Source: Calliphora vicina (Eukaryota; Arthropoda; Insecta; Diptera; Calliphoridae). From it: a stretch of DNA of 64,000 bases. The notes under the pieces are model-generated. The model made no database searches. It saw only the letters and a list, made by a program, of their open reading frames with translations, and had not been told where the DNA came from. Below are positions 1 through 10,435 of this stretch, piece by piece (position 1 is the first letter of the stretch; the number at the start of each line of letters is the position of its first letter). The position numbers were made by a program, and so were the translations under genes. The stretch is from assembly GCF_958450345.1 (NCBI RefSeq), contig NC_088780.1, forward strand, positions 64,069,533 through 64,133,532, in the 5' to 3' direction.

Positions 1-335
1 AAACAGTGAGTTTATCTTTTCTTACATTCCCTACTACAGACATCGGCAGAGAGTAAAATTGCCTTTGCACACTAACACCACTTTGCGTTTTTTGAGTAGC
101 GCTCTCTGGCATTCAGTGCACTGATACAAAGGTTTGTAAGAATGATTTCTTTTAATTTGTTTTGCCAATTACGTACGTGTGAAAGAAAATAAAACCAGAG
201 AGCTCTTAAGGTGGCTCTTTGCCGATGTCTGCCCTACTACAATTGGTTGGTTTCTTTTCAACTCAAACTGTAGTTTGTAAGTGGGTAAAGAAAAAACAAA
301 ACAAAAATAAAACAACTTGCTTCTTTGTTTTCGCA
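1..335. repeat. Direct repeat R1, copy 1, interrupted by a MITE
   Basis: Positions 1-36 and 232-335 together match 684-815 closely, including the run of A/C-rich sequence after TTGGTTGG. The copy starts at the window edge, so its left end is unknown. The family is not recognised and no coding potential is seen. Confidence 0.8.
37..231. mobile_element. 195-bp hAT-type MITE with empty-site proof
   Basis: The ends are inverted repeats starting CAGACATCGGCAGAGAG (left) and CAGACATCGGCAAAGAG (right, reverse complement), with one mismatch. It is flanked by CCCTACTA at 29-36 and 232-239. The second R1 copy at 684-815 holds a single CCCTACTA at the same place, so it is the unoccupied site. An 8-bp duplication with CAG-type ends fits the hAT superfamily. 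It is non-autonomous with no ORF. Confidence 0.85.
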
Positions 336-683
336 AGAAAATCAAAATAAAGAGAGTTGCCAGTTTTTAGCCTTGATGCACGCGCACCTGCTGCAAATTT
401 ATCAAAAAGTTATACTGGAATACAAAATTAATTTTTTTGTTAAGAATTAGTGTGCTGAATTCCCAATAATTGATAAATTCACTGAAATTTATTGTTGGGG
501 GATAAGCTAGTTCATATGCGCATTTCATTGGTTGCTTAGGCCAGATCATCAGGAAACCTTTTCCCAAAAGGCTTTAGAAAAACTAAAGATATTATACAAA
601 TTAAACACTAGAGTGAATGAGAATTACAGACACTCAAGCTTAATTTGTAAAAATATCAAAGCTTAAACAAAACACCAACAATA
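336..683. other. Spacer between R1 copies, no gene seen
   Basis: AT-rich sequence with only short chance ORFs. No recognisable motif or family. Confidence 0.5.
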
Positions 684-815
684 AACAGTGAGTTTATCTT
701 TTCTTACATTCCCTACTACAATTGGTTGGTTTCTTTTCAACTCAAACTGTAGTTTGTAAGTGGATAAAGAAAAAAACAAAACAAAAATAAAACAACTTGC
801 TTTATTGTTTTCGCA
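684..815. repeat. Direct repeat R1, copy 2 (empty site)
   Basis: Uninterrupted copy of the sequence at 1-335. It diverges from copy 1 after the tract ending TTGTTTTCGCAA. Confidence 0.8.
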
Positions 816-1004
816 ATTAATTTTTTACGTAAAAAATATATTTTTTGCTTCAATTTGTTATTATAACACCGAAACTACTGAGCTAATTGAAACGCAATAT
901 ATACGTGAAAATGTTTACATAGCATGGGGCAAATGTTTTCAAAATTTAATCAATCGAAAGAAGAACATTAACTACTCAATTTTAAGTATATAAAAGAAAA
1001 CAAG

Positions 1005-1968
1005 TAAGAGTGCTATATTCGGCTATGCCGAATCTTATATACCCTTCACCTTTGTTGTGGATGCATTATTATTTTTTATAATAAGTATATAGGTATGTAT
1101 GTACATTTGCCCACTTTCAGCGTACAGCATCCTAAATTTATCAAGAACACAAAAAACAACAACAACGCCAAACGAAACAGAACACCAAAAGAAAAAACAA
1201 AAACAAAATACGCAAGGCAATGAAACCAACACACATCCAAACATACGTTTAATTGTATAAAAAACAACAACAACGCCAAAAGAAACAAAACACAAAAGAA
1301 AAACAAAATACGCAAAGCATGCACATTCAAACATACGATTTTTGGATTTTTGTCAAAAAAACCAACACACAACCAAACAAAAGTTTAGTTGTATAAAAAA
1401 CAACAACAACGCCAAAAGAAACAAAACACAAAAAAAAAAACAAAATACGCAAAGCTTGCACATCCAAACATACGTTTTGTTGTTTTTTTGTCAAAAAAAC
1501 TAACACACAACCAAACAAACGTTTAGTTGTATAAAAACAACAACAACGCCAAAAGAAACAAAACACAAAAAAACAAAATACGCATAGCTTGCACATCCAA
1601 CCATACGTTTTGTTGTTTTTTTTGTCAAAGCATGCAATACATTGTGTTTTTTGATGAAATTTTCAGAGGTTGTCTCGGATTTTTGCTCATATCTCCGTTA
1701 TTTATGGACGGATTTTGCTGATTTTAAATAGCAAAATTCTCGAAAGTATGTCTGACAGAATTGTTGAAGATTTGGATCCCGGAGATATCTGGGGCCTTCA
1801 GAAAATTGATTTCAACAGACAGACAGACAGACGGACATGGCTTAATCGACTCCGCTATCTATAAGGATCCAGAATATATATACTTTATAGGGTCGGAAAT
1901 GAAAAATTTAGAAATTACAAACGGAATGACAAACTTATATATACCCTTCTCACGAAGCTGAAGGGTAT
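1005..1968 (-). mobile_element. DINE-1/mini-me-like element with internal minisatellite
   Basis: One end has a 7-bp-stem hairpin (ATTCGGC, loop TAT, GCCGAAT) at about 1018-1034 followed by TATATACCCTTC. The other end is GAAGGGTATAAAA near 1960-1972. Near the far end an AGAC-type microsatellite (1818-1833) abuts GGACATGGCTTAATCGACT. That is the reverse complement of the (GTCY)n proto-microsatellite and flanking core known from dipteran mini-me/DINE-1 elements. Minus orientation is assigned relative to the element at 31684. No transposase is present, as expected for these short Helitron-derived elements. Confidence 0.65.
1137..1640. repeat. Minisatellite, about 137-bp unit, 3.7 copies
   Basis: The motif ACAACAACAACGCC recurs at about 1264, 1400 and 1537, with a more diverged copy starting near 1150. 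Units share the order AACAACAACGCC, ATACGCAAAGC, ACATCCAAACATACG, GTTTAGTTGTATA. The cysteine/phenylalanine-rich minus-strand ORFs here are by-products of this repeat. Confidence 0.85.
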
Positions 1969-2600
1969 AAAAGGAAAATTTTGTGAATATGAGCGAATTC
2001 ACTTAATTTTGAATAAATTCGAAAATAATTAATCGATTTTTATGATCGATATCTCATTTAGTTGCTATTATATTTGGGTTTGCGATAAAATTTGCTATTT
2101 TCATATATATTTTTCAAATATATTTTTTGCGTCAATTTGTTATTATAACTCCTAAACTGATGAGCCGATTGAACTTTTTTAAGTTTACTTCAATAATATC
2201 GGATTAACCCTTTTTGAGTTATCAGAAATTAAAGTATTGGCCACAACTAAAGCACCACCTCAATGGATTTTTTCAAATTATAATTTTTTTGATAAAAACG
2301 GTTTTTTTGGGATGTATTTTGTATATATTTTATTAACTGTTCATTTAATATTCATTAAGTAAAAGATAATTTTATTAAAAATTAATTTAAAGTGATAAAT
2401 CATATAAAAACTCAAAACGCAACGGACAAAACAAAAGCACCCTCTTATAAGATGTTTAAAAATTTGACTCGGTACTGCATATTTGCAATGTGAGTTATCG
2501 GGAATCACAATGAATGGACTTAAAAATTCCAAAAGATAAAAATAAAGGAAGACGTAGTGTGTAAAATTTAAGTTTTATATAGTTTATTGTGAAAAAAACA

Positions 2601-3478
2601 ATGACAAGGAACAAGTACTCCAGTGAATTTAAAATTAAAGTTATTGAAGACTGGTAGACGGGCTTATCACTACATGAATTGAGTAAAAAATATGCAATTA
2701 AGGGATCAGTTATTTCCATGCTCGTTTCAAAATTTTTTAAGACTGGTCGCATATCACCGGTTTATTCTGGAGGTCGTTCGCGAAAAAAAAACGATATTAT
2801 GATTCCTTGATCAAAAGAACAATACAAAAAGATCCTACAGCATCAGCTATTCAAGTACGAACAAGTTTAAGATTATGCGTTAGCGAAAGAACAATCCGTA
2901 GAAGAGTAGTAGAAGCCCGATTATTCAGCTGACGACCAGCAAAAAAAACATTTCTATCAACTAAGAACAAGAAAGCTAGACTGAAATTTGCCAAAGCCCA
3001 CATCGACTGGATTGTCCAAAAATGAAAGACAGTACTGTTCCCTGACGAATCCAAGTACAACTTAAAAAGTTCCGCTGGAATTAGGCAGACCAAAAGGAGA
3101 AAGACTGAATCCTAAGTATTGCAAAGGAACAATTTAACATGGAGGTGGCAATGTAATGGTCTGGGGTTGCTTTTCTGGTCAAGGATTTGGGCCAAATCAT
3201 AAAATTTATGGGATTATGAATCGGTTCATGTACCGTGATGTATTGAAAGCTGTAATGTTGCCTTATGCCAGTGAAGAGATGCCAATTATAGGGAGCTTAA
3301 AACAGAAAATAAATCGTGAAAATTGCTGAAATAAGGATCGGAAATTTTCACGATTTATTTCATGCCGTTAAAAAAGCCTGGGAAGGAATATCGAAAAACG
3401 CAATAATAACATAATATCTTCTATGCCAAGAGATGTTCTTGTGCCATCCAAAACAAAGGATTTGCAAACAAAAAATTA
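2601..3478 (+). pseudogene. Tc1-like transposase remnant
   Basis: Read across frames, the sequence shows an N-terminal helix-turn-helix region beginning MTRNKYSSEFKIKVIEDW, then a segment with the DESKYNL-type first catalytic Asp region (about 3040-3065). GGNVMVWGCFSG (about 3143-3180) and a YRDVL...LPYA block follow. Several stop codons and frameshifts interrupt it, the first after codon 18. After about 3290 the region with the remaining catalytic acidic residues is lost, and reading resumes near the C-terminal AVKKAWEGISKNAI and SMPRR-like blocks. It cannot encode an active enzyme. Confidence 0.85.
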
Positions 3479-3626
3479 ATTCAATTTTTTTTTTATAGTA
3501 TATCCTTGAAGGGGTGTTTTAGTTTTGTCCGTTTCATTTTCTACCTTAAAATATTTTTGGATTTTAAGTTACCTCTTATAGAAAGGTTAACTTTGAAAGT
3601 ATTTGTTTGTCAATACTAAACATATT

Positions 3627-4253
3627 CGGCCGTATCTATAAAGAAAAATTAGCCACTGTGTATACATCGCACACAACGATCTGCTAACTAGCAGACCGAT
3701 TAAGCTTAGCAGAAAGTTAGCAAAGAGTTTATTTATAATGCACTTTTTTCTGTCAATAATTTATATGAAAATCAACTCTGAAAAGTGTGATGTATTGCCA
3801 ACTATTTAAAAAAAATGAAAAAAATCAACTCTGATGTATTTCTTGACATTTATATTTAACTTGTTTCCCTAAAATTTTGAAATGTTTCAAGAAGTACAAA
3901 ATATGGAAAAACAAGAAACAAAAATTGTAAAAAGATCCGTAATTTTCTATCAATGGTTCTAACAAAATGTATTTGTTTTCAGGACATACTTTCAAATCTA
4001 GTTTTGAATAAACTAGAACTCTAAATTGTCTAATTGGTCAAGAGTTTGCATCATTTTTAAATAATTTAATTTTTTCCCACACAAAACTTTTATAATATAT
4101 TTACAAATTTACTTTGACACAAAACAGCTGTTGATTAAAGACTTAGCAAGTCTTTGATCGTTCGTTAACATGCGTTTAGCGAGTGGATAAGAAATACATT
4201 ATAAATAACTTGTATGTTAAATCCATGCTAAATTTTGGTTATAAATACGGCTG
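3627..4253. mobile_element. MITE nested in the Tc1-like right arm
   Basis: Inverted ends begin CGGCCGTATCTATAAAG at the left and CAGCCGTATTTATAACC at the right (reverse complement), followed by an A-rich stretch ending TTAG on both. A subterminal pair GCTAACT/TTAGCA-type repeats and TTATTTATAATGCA/TACATTATAAATAA also face each other. I could not settle the target duplication. No ORF. Confidence 0.65.
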
Positions 4254-4677
4254 ATTATAATTTGTTAATATGTAATACATAATAGATATTCAAAACATTG
4301 ATTTTATACAAAAAAATACCATATGAAAAAAATTCATTGAGGGGGTGCTTTAGTTATGGCCAATACTGTATGTGGAGAAACAACATTATTCCATTTTTGC
4401 ACTTAGGTAACCGATGCATCAAATCTATGTAGTGGTTAGTGAAGCCTTTTTTTTGCTGTTGACCTGTGTTATCGGTTTAAAGAAATACATAAAAAGATTC
4501 ACTGCCAGTTTTTCAATAATTTAAATGTGTTTCATACAATTGTTTTGGATTACTTTTTCTCATCAACGAGAAACTGGCAGCAAAAATATTTTTTTTTTTA
4601 TTGATATTGTCTTGTCAAAATGTTTTTTTGCCACCGCAAATTGAAACAAATTTGTCGATTGTTGGTAATGTTTTAAG

Positions 4678-5256
4678 TTAGTCTGCTTTTACACACAGCA
4701 ATTTTACTTGAAGCAAGTCTCTTCGATTCTCATTTAAACTTGCTCGTCTGCAAGGCGAATTTATACAAGGTGGAGTCAGTCAATCAGCTGATTACTCTTT
4801 TTTCGCTTGTTTGGTAAGTAAGTAAGTAAAGCGTTTGGTTCTAACACCTGTCAAAGCTTGTTTTTATACTTCAATATCTACATATTCTAAGCTAATTAAC
4901 AAAATATTTATATTTTGCATAAATAAGTAAAGCCCTCACTATTCAATTATCTACACTACATTTAGTTTTAATACATATTTGTTTAATTTTTAATTTCTGT
5001 TTTTTGACATTAGTTAAGACCATTTGTTGTTTTTGTAGAACTACAACCACCTTGTATAAATTCGCCTTGCTCGTCTGTTTACACACAGCAAGTCTTAGTT
5101 CAATTTTGTATGTCAAAACCTAATAGACGCCATAGTGGAAATGAGAAAACAAAAGAGAATTGATGATAATTGCCAGTACAAGCAAGTGTGTACCTCTCTT
5201 CCTCCTTCTTGCCTCTCTCTCCTATAAACTCAGACTTGCGGCAAGCAGACTTACTG
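4678..5256. mobile_element. MITE family C copy, split by another MITE
   Basis: Starts AGTCTGCTTTTACACACAGC and runs to the GACTTGCGGCAAGCAGACTTA end. Positions 4678-4750 plus 5078-5256 align with the unsplit copy at 18550-18828. It is interrupted at 4751-5069. Polypyrimidine CTCTCT tracts lie near the right end. No coding capacity. Confidence 0.8.
4751..5069. mobile_element. MITE family B copy (hAT-type), 319 bp, intact ends
   Basis: Ends are CAAGGCGAATTTATACAAGG and its reverse complement. The 8-bp duplication CTCGTCTG lies at 4743-4750 and 5070-5077. The uninterrupted family C copy near 18610 carries the site once (as CTCATCTG), so the insertion into family C is proven by comparison. Another family B copy at 35906/48786 is itself split by a Jockey element. 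Confidence 0.85.
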
Positions 5257-5408
5257 CAATAGGCTATGAAACATACTGAACGTTTTCAGAAACCAAAGTG
5301 GTAAGAATGTATGTATGTATTAGAAAAAACTCTATAAAAACATCATTTGCATTTTTGACTTTTGAGTATTTTTCAAAATTTCTGTTTATGATATGAACAT
5401 AAATAAAT

Positions 5409-5801
5409 CAGAGATGTTCAAAAATAAAAATGAAGATGTATTGGTGAGAGAGCTACCCAGCAAACATAATTTATAAGAACAAAATAAAGAATGTTTAGAT
5501 TTAGAATTTTTGCCAGATATAACCGATTTATTAAATGAATGAATTTAAATTTTAAGGAAATAAAAGAATACACATTATACGGCCGAAATTCTCTAAAATT
5601 TTTTATTTATTTCTGACTTTGTTGTTTTGTGTTCAATTGTAATTGAAACACGTGTGTTTGCTTTGCTTCGTCCAAAAACCAACCAACAACAATGCTTAAT
5701 GAATTTCTGAAAAAATGAGACATTTGTTACGCTCTTTTAAAGAGAATAAGAATATGTGTGTTGTTACTCAGCGCGAAAGCACAATGAAATGAACATCATT
5801 G
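5409..5801. mobile_element. MITE family G copy 1 (hAT-type)
   Basis: Ends are CAGAGATGTTCA and TGAACATCATTG. The 8-bp duplication AAATAAAT is at 5401-5408 and 5802-5809. It is homologous in inverted orientation to 51698-51981; internal landmarks are TTGGTGAGAGAGCTACCCAGC and GTTACGCTCTTTTAAAGAG. Confidence 0.85.
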
Positions 5802-5816
5802 AAATAAATACACAAA

Positions 5817-5936
5817 CAGCCCAATTATGAAAAAAATACCCGGGAGTTTTTTCCTTTTTCGCTTTTCTATTAAATTCTATGTTAAAAAACGAAAAGGGAA
5901 AAAACTCCCGCGGAATTTTTTTTCATAATTGGGCTG
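5817..5936. mobile_element. 120-bp hairpin MITE
   Basis: A near-perfect palindrome: CAGCCCAATTATG at one end and CATAATTGGGCTG at the other, with arms of about 45 bases and a short AT loop around 5870. Single mismatches occur in the CCCGGGAG/CTCCCGCG part. No convincing target duplication. Confidence 0.75.
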
Positions 5937-5971
5937 AAAATCTCACACTAAGTAAAGCGTTATTAGTAGTT

Positions 5972-6332
5972 TTCGCGTACTTGATAATTTGTAATATTTT
6001 GTACAAATTATCACTGGAAGTTACGGGATTCTGTTCGTTTACTTTTAAAAAACTTGAAACGAGAGTGTTGAAAGTGTAGATAGAGAACATGATATTTTTT
6101 AAAAATAAATTACTCTCATAAAAAATAACCTACTTTTCTTTGCAAAACTTGTAAATTTTTATGTTGATATTTTCTACTGGACAAAAATTGTCCAGTAAAA
6201 AATATCAAGTTCTCTATCTACGAACTGTCACTTTTAACACTCTCTTGCTCTCTCGTTACAAGTTTTTAAAAGTAAACGAACAGAATCCCGTAACTACAAG
6301 TGATAATTTGTACAAATTATCAAGTACGCGAA
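5972..6332. mobile_element. Foldback element with about 130-bp arms
   Basis: The arm at 5972-6104 reappears as reverse complement at 6198-6332. The ends are TTCGCGTACTTGATAATTTG and its complement. Landmarks on both arms are ACGGGATTCTGTTCG, TTTACTTTTAAAAA and TAGATAGAGAAC. Small indels separate the arms; the loop is about 93 bp. The ORFs here are not genes. Confidence 0.85.
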
Positions 6333-6339
6333 CACAACT

Positions 6340-7500
6340 TATTTCACAACTTAAGTTTCTGACTACAGAGTTTCCGGTCTATGTGCTACGAAAAAATGTA
6401 ATAATTGTAAATTTTATTAATTCATTGTAATCTTTGAATTACCTCTGGAAAAAAATGTTGCGGGAATTTCGATTTTTCTTTACTTGATATGGTTTCAATA
6501 TTTCCGGAATATATATTTTTTCCTTCAGCCGATTCCCAATTATGAGTAAGAAAATTCCACATTTTCACATTTTTTAAGCTATTATGTACAAAATAGAGGT
6601 TTCCCAGTGCCTAAATTAAAAAAATAAATAAAATATTTAAATATCATTATATTTTACTTGTGTTACTAAAAATTATGTGAGTAATAATAAACATAGAGAA
6701 ATACACATATAGATGTAAATCGAACTTTATAAAAACGATCGATTTGAAAAAGTGTGATGAATTTCGTTATATTTTAAGTACGACTTAAAATATAAAGTAT
6801 TAATTTCAACTTATATCGGTTTCAAAATGATTCGTTTACAAAATCGATTTCGACACACACAGAAAAAAGTTTCAACATAAATATTATGATTTGATTTCAT
6901 AGATTTCAATTCATAACATTTATTAATACTTTCTTAAATAGTATGATTTTTTTCATATTTTATGTCAAAGAATAATAACAAGAAGTGAAACGCTGTCAAA
7001 AAAACCTAAGTTGGTTGTCAAAAAAAAACATAACTCTTTGAATGTATTGGTAACATTTTGTTTATATGTATTGGTTTTCAAACCACTTTCACCACACTCC
7101 ACAAACACACAGAGTTGTAAAAAAGCGACCTTAAAAATTATAACAAAATTTTAATACAATTAAATTTAAGATTTCAAAAAATTCTCAAAATATTTAGTTT
7201 ATATTTGTCCTGGAAATATTCTATAAATAGATTTTTTTTTGCTTATTATACCAAAAATTCTGCAAAAATTAAATTTATTTGAATTTTTTATTAATTTTCA
7301 ATACGAAATTTTACAAATGTGTTTTATAAGTTATAATTTCAACCCCCAAAAATGTAATGTCAAAAAAAATATTTTTCGTTTTTGCAAAATATGCATGTTT
7401 CGGTTACTTTAATGGTTTAAATTTGTGTAAAAAAAATAAAAGAATATTATGTGTTTATGAAAGAGTGTGTTGGAATTGCAATTTTATTGCAATTTTCAAG
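6340..7500. other. AT-rich stretch, no gene recognised
   Basis: Long A/T runs, short inverted motifs (for example around 6770-6800) and no ORF worth reporting. It probably contains worn repeats that I cannot name. Confidence 0.4.
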
Positions 7501-7554
7501 AAAAAGTTTTGAAGTTAAATCTCTCTCTCAAGTGTGTTGAATTCACATACTACC

Positions 7555-7787
7555 CAAAGTAAATTAATAAAGTAGCGACAGTACTACAACAAATACAACA
7601 TTTACAAAAACCACAAGCAATTTTGTTTTTGGTTTAAGGTCTGAGCTGTCAAAGTTGCCTGTTGTTGTTTTTGCTTTTGGGCTTGTTGTATTTTTCGCCA
7701 CAACAACCACAAGTGAATTGACAGATCAGACCAAAGTAAAAAAAATAGTCAGCTGTTCTACTGAGTCTACTTTATAAATTTACTTTG
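7555..7787. mobile_element. 233-bp hAT-type MITE
   Basis: Ends are CAAAGTAAATTAATAAAG and, reverse-complemented at the right, CAAAGTAAATTTATAAAG. The exact 8-bp duplication ATACTACC lies at 7547-7554 and 7788-7795. The interior has TTGTTGTTTTT tracts and no ORF. It is inserted in another repeat whose GTTGAATTCACATA piece recurs inverted near 9315-9345. Confidence 0.85.
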
Positions 7788-8037
7788 ATACTACCCGTAT
7801 GTGAGAAGAGAGAGAAGTTGTTGTTGTAGAAAAATTGAGAGGCTTCTCTTCTTCTTATTCTTTGTTTTATGTTTTCAAACAAAATTTAGAAGCCTTGGAA
7901 AATATCATGCTACAATAATTGTAGAAGGTAGAATCACTAGGGAGAGTTTTCAATATTTAGCCCTATAACCTCAAACTTTGATTTTGATTTTTTTCATATT
8001 TTTTTATATTTTCTTTTGTTTGACGTTACAAGCATAG

Positions 8038-8622
8038 AATAAACACATAGAACGGAAGGAGAGTGTAATATATATGGAAAAATTACTCTCTTTTCACACA
8101 TACGGGTGATACAATAACAAAATACATGCAATACATTCTCATGAATTAGGGTGCCCACCACCGATAGCAGAAGCCGAGAAGATTCTGCCGCGTGGAACAA
8201 GAGTCATTCTGGCACAACTTAGATCAGAATGGAGCAACAGGCTTAATGCCTTTTGGTCCCGCATAGACCGTGCCGTCCTTAACTTATGCCCAGCATGTGG
8301 TCAGGGTCCTCATGACACCCTCCACATATTTAACTGTTCAGCCAACCCTACTTCACTCAGTCCAATGGATTTATGGACTCATCCTGTTGAAGTAGCTCAA
8401 TTTCTTGGACTTGAACAACATGCAGAACCACCAGAACATCCAGATTGATTATTGTAAATTGTTCATGCTGCTACAACAACAACAACTAGATAGGTGACTG
8501 AGAGCCAAAAACCTAATTCATAAGAATGTATTGCATGTATTTTGTTTTTGTATCACCCGTATGTGTGAAAAGAGAGTAATTTTTTCGTCTCTCCTTCAGT
8601 TCTATGCGTTTATTCTATGCTT
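8038..8622. mobile_element. MITE family A, inverted arms around a retroelement fragment
   Basis: The left arm (about 8038-8157) and right arm (about 8500-8622) are reverse complements. They share ACACATAGAACGGA-type, ACTCTCTTTTCACACATACG, ATACATGCAATACATTCTCA and ATGAATTAGG blocks. The centre is replaced by a non-LTR fragment. Other family A copies are at 9690-9786, 52936-53092 and 57528-57618. Confidence 0.7.
8160..8489 (+). pseudogene. 3' end of a LOA/Jockey-group non-LTR retrotransposon
   Basis: One frame reads openly from about 8164 to a TGA at 8446. It shows RVILAQLRSEWSNRLNAFW, then a CPACGQGPHDTLHIFNC zinc-knuckle-like motif and DLWTHPVEVAQFLGL, the usual extreme C-terminus of ORF2 in LOA/Jockey-group elements. 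A short 3' UTR ends in (CAA)n near 8471-8489. The 5' part is missing, so it is a dead-on-arrival copy. Confidence 0.8.
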
Positions 8623-9240
8623 TTCAGATTCAAAATGAGAAAATATGCTCGAAATTGACTAATTTTTTTAACAGGATGTCATGCTTTAATGTTTATGAAT
8701 GTTTTATCATGTTTAATGATATTTTTAAAATTTCAGATATTGTTGATTCATCTTGAAATATTGGCCAATATATCGTCAGTATATTATTGGTTTGACCCAT
8801 ACGCCAAACACTTGTTATTGAGAAAAACGACAAAGAAGGTTTAAATAAACTTTTCTCAAAATTTACGTGATAAATTTTTTTAAATTTTCACACTTGATTG
8901 CGACATATGTTTTGAACAAAATTATAGATAATGTAATGTAGACCGTTATTTAAAATTGAAAAAAGTTATTAAGATTTTAATGAAAACAAAAATTCGTGTG
9001 TTTATCATCAATTTTTTATTTTTGTTTTCACTTTTTAGGGTCTATATCCATACACACAGACTATTTTTTTTTGGATTTTCTTTGTATTAAGTATTTTTTT
9101 CTGTGGAAATCCCCTTGAATATGGAATAAAAATCTTTATTAATTAAATTTTGTATTTATATTTATTATATTATTTTTATAAATAACTAAAAAAATACTTT
9201 TCTAAAGTATTAATATAACATTTTTAAGAGAATATAAGGT
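8623..9240. other. Relic repeats, no gene
   Basis: Contains TATTATTGGTTTGACCCATACGCC near 8785, which recurs inverted and altered near 18455-18490, so a dispersed repeat family crosses here. No coding stretch seen. Confidence 0.4.
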
Positions 9241-9689
9241 ACAAAGCATAGGGTACAACTAGAGACGCAACTGAGAGTAAGCTGAGAGTAACAATAATTA
9301 CTCTCTTCACACGTACTTGTGATATGTGAATTCAACATACTTGTGAGAGAAATTAACACATCAAAATACTTGAAATTTTACCTTTGATTTTCCGACTAAA
9401 TACAGACCGAACCACTTTATTAGACTTCTATACACTATTTTATGATTTTTTTAAACAATTTACAGCACACTTTTATTTCCGAAACACGTTAATGTTGCTC
9501 AAATGAAAAAAAAAAAATTTAATAATTTTTGACACTTAATTTTATTTGTGGTAGAATTTAATTTATAGAACAGAGTTTCAATTTTTGATATTGAAAATAG
9601 AAGAAAATTTAAATAAATTAAAATTTAAGCATTTTTATAGAACTCTGTGTGTCTGGTGAAAATTAAAAAGGCACCAATACAACCTCAAA

Positions 9690-9786
9690 ACTATGTACTA
9701 ATACATTCTCACGACTTAGGTTTTTGACAACAGACTTAGGTTTTTTCCCTCTCAGTAACGCTTCTATGGATATATTATTCTATGGT
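9690..9786. mobile_element. MITE family A, short copy
   Basis: Carries ATACATTCTCACGACTTAGG, TTTTTGACAACAGACTTAGG and the terminal CTATGG end shared with 57528-57618 in the opposite orientation. Confidence 0.6.
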
Positions 9787-10435
9787 ACAAAGTTTCTTTT
9801 AAGACAATTTAAGACAAATTAAATTTGAAGCAATTTTTTAAAACAACCTTTGTCAATATTTGGTAAAAATATACTAAGTACCTTTAATATTTAATATCTT
9901 TTTTTATCGCTGGAAACAGCCGACGGTGCCAAAACCTGTTATTTATGTGCTAAATTACAGGTTTGTGACTGAAATGGGACGTGCTTTATTTTTACTCCAA
10001 GTTAATTCGTTATTCTAATGTTTTTATCGGGAAATAAATATAAATTGCAGCTGTTTTTTTATTAACGTGAAAGGACGCTTTTATTTTAATATTATTAAAA
10101 AAAAATAAAAAACATAAACTAAAAGACAAATAAGTAAAGAAAATTCTTTATTTCTTTTTTGAACCTTTTATGGGCACTAGGATCGCCCGGTGGCCGAAAT
10201 TCGACCACTTTTAAACGCTTTTTACCACTTTTATAGAAAGAATTTTAAAAAAAATTATATTCTGCAAATCTAGAGAAAATAACCTTTTAAACCATATATG
10301 TTTCATCAATATTGGTGGACAATAACATACTTAAAAGTGTACCACAAAAAAACGTGTGGCCTATTTATGTATAAGATAATTATCTATTAAATAAAGATCA
10401 AGAGTGCTAACTAAATTATTTACAACTACTCTTAA
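9787..10435. other. Intergenic, nothing recognised
   Basis: Low-complexity AT-rich sequence with one GC-richer patch (10180-10200). The right part may be the 5' UTR of the retroelement that follows, but the boundary is not visible. Confidence 0.35.

Larger units (their letters stand above)
2232..4368 (+). mobile_element. Tc1-like DNA transposon with IR/DR ends, decayed
   Basis: The outer ends are inverted repeats: AGTATTGGCCACAACTAAAG at the left and, as reverse complement, AGTATTGGCCATAACTAAAG at the right. TA dinucleotides lie at 2230-2231 and 4369-4370. A second inverted pair of the same type lies further in, at about 2415-2450 and 3505-3540 (GGACAAAAC...AAAGCACCC), giving the double inverted/direct repeat arrangement known in some Tc1-like elements. 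It contains a broken transposase (2601-3478) and a nested MITE in its right arm (3627-4253). Confidence 0.85.

Noticed and set aside
1035..1596. Overlapping minus-strand ORFs rich in Cys, Phe and Val
   Set aside because: They are translations of the 137-bp minisatellite and repeat the same peptide in different frames.
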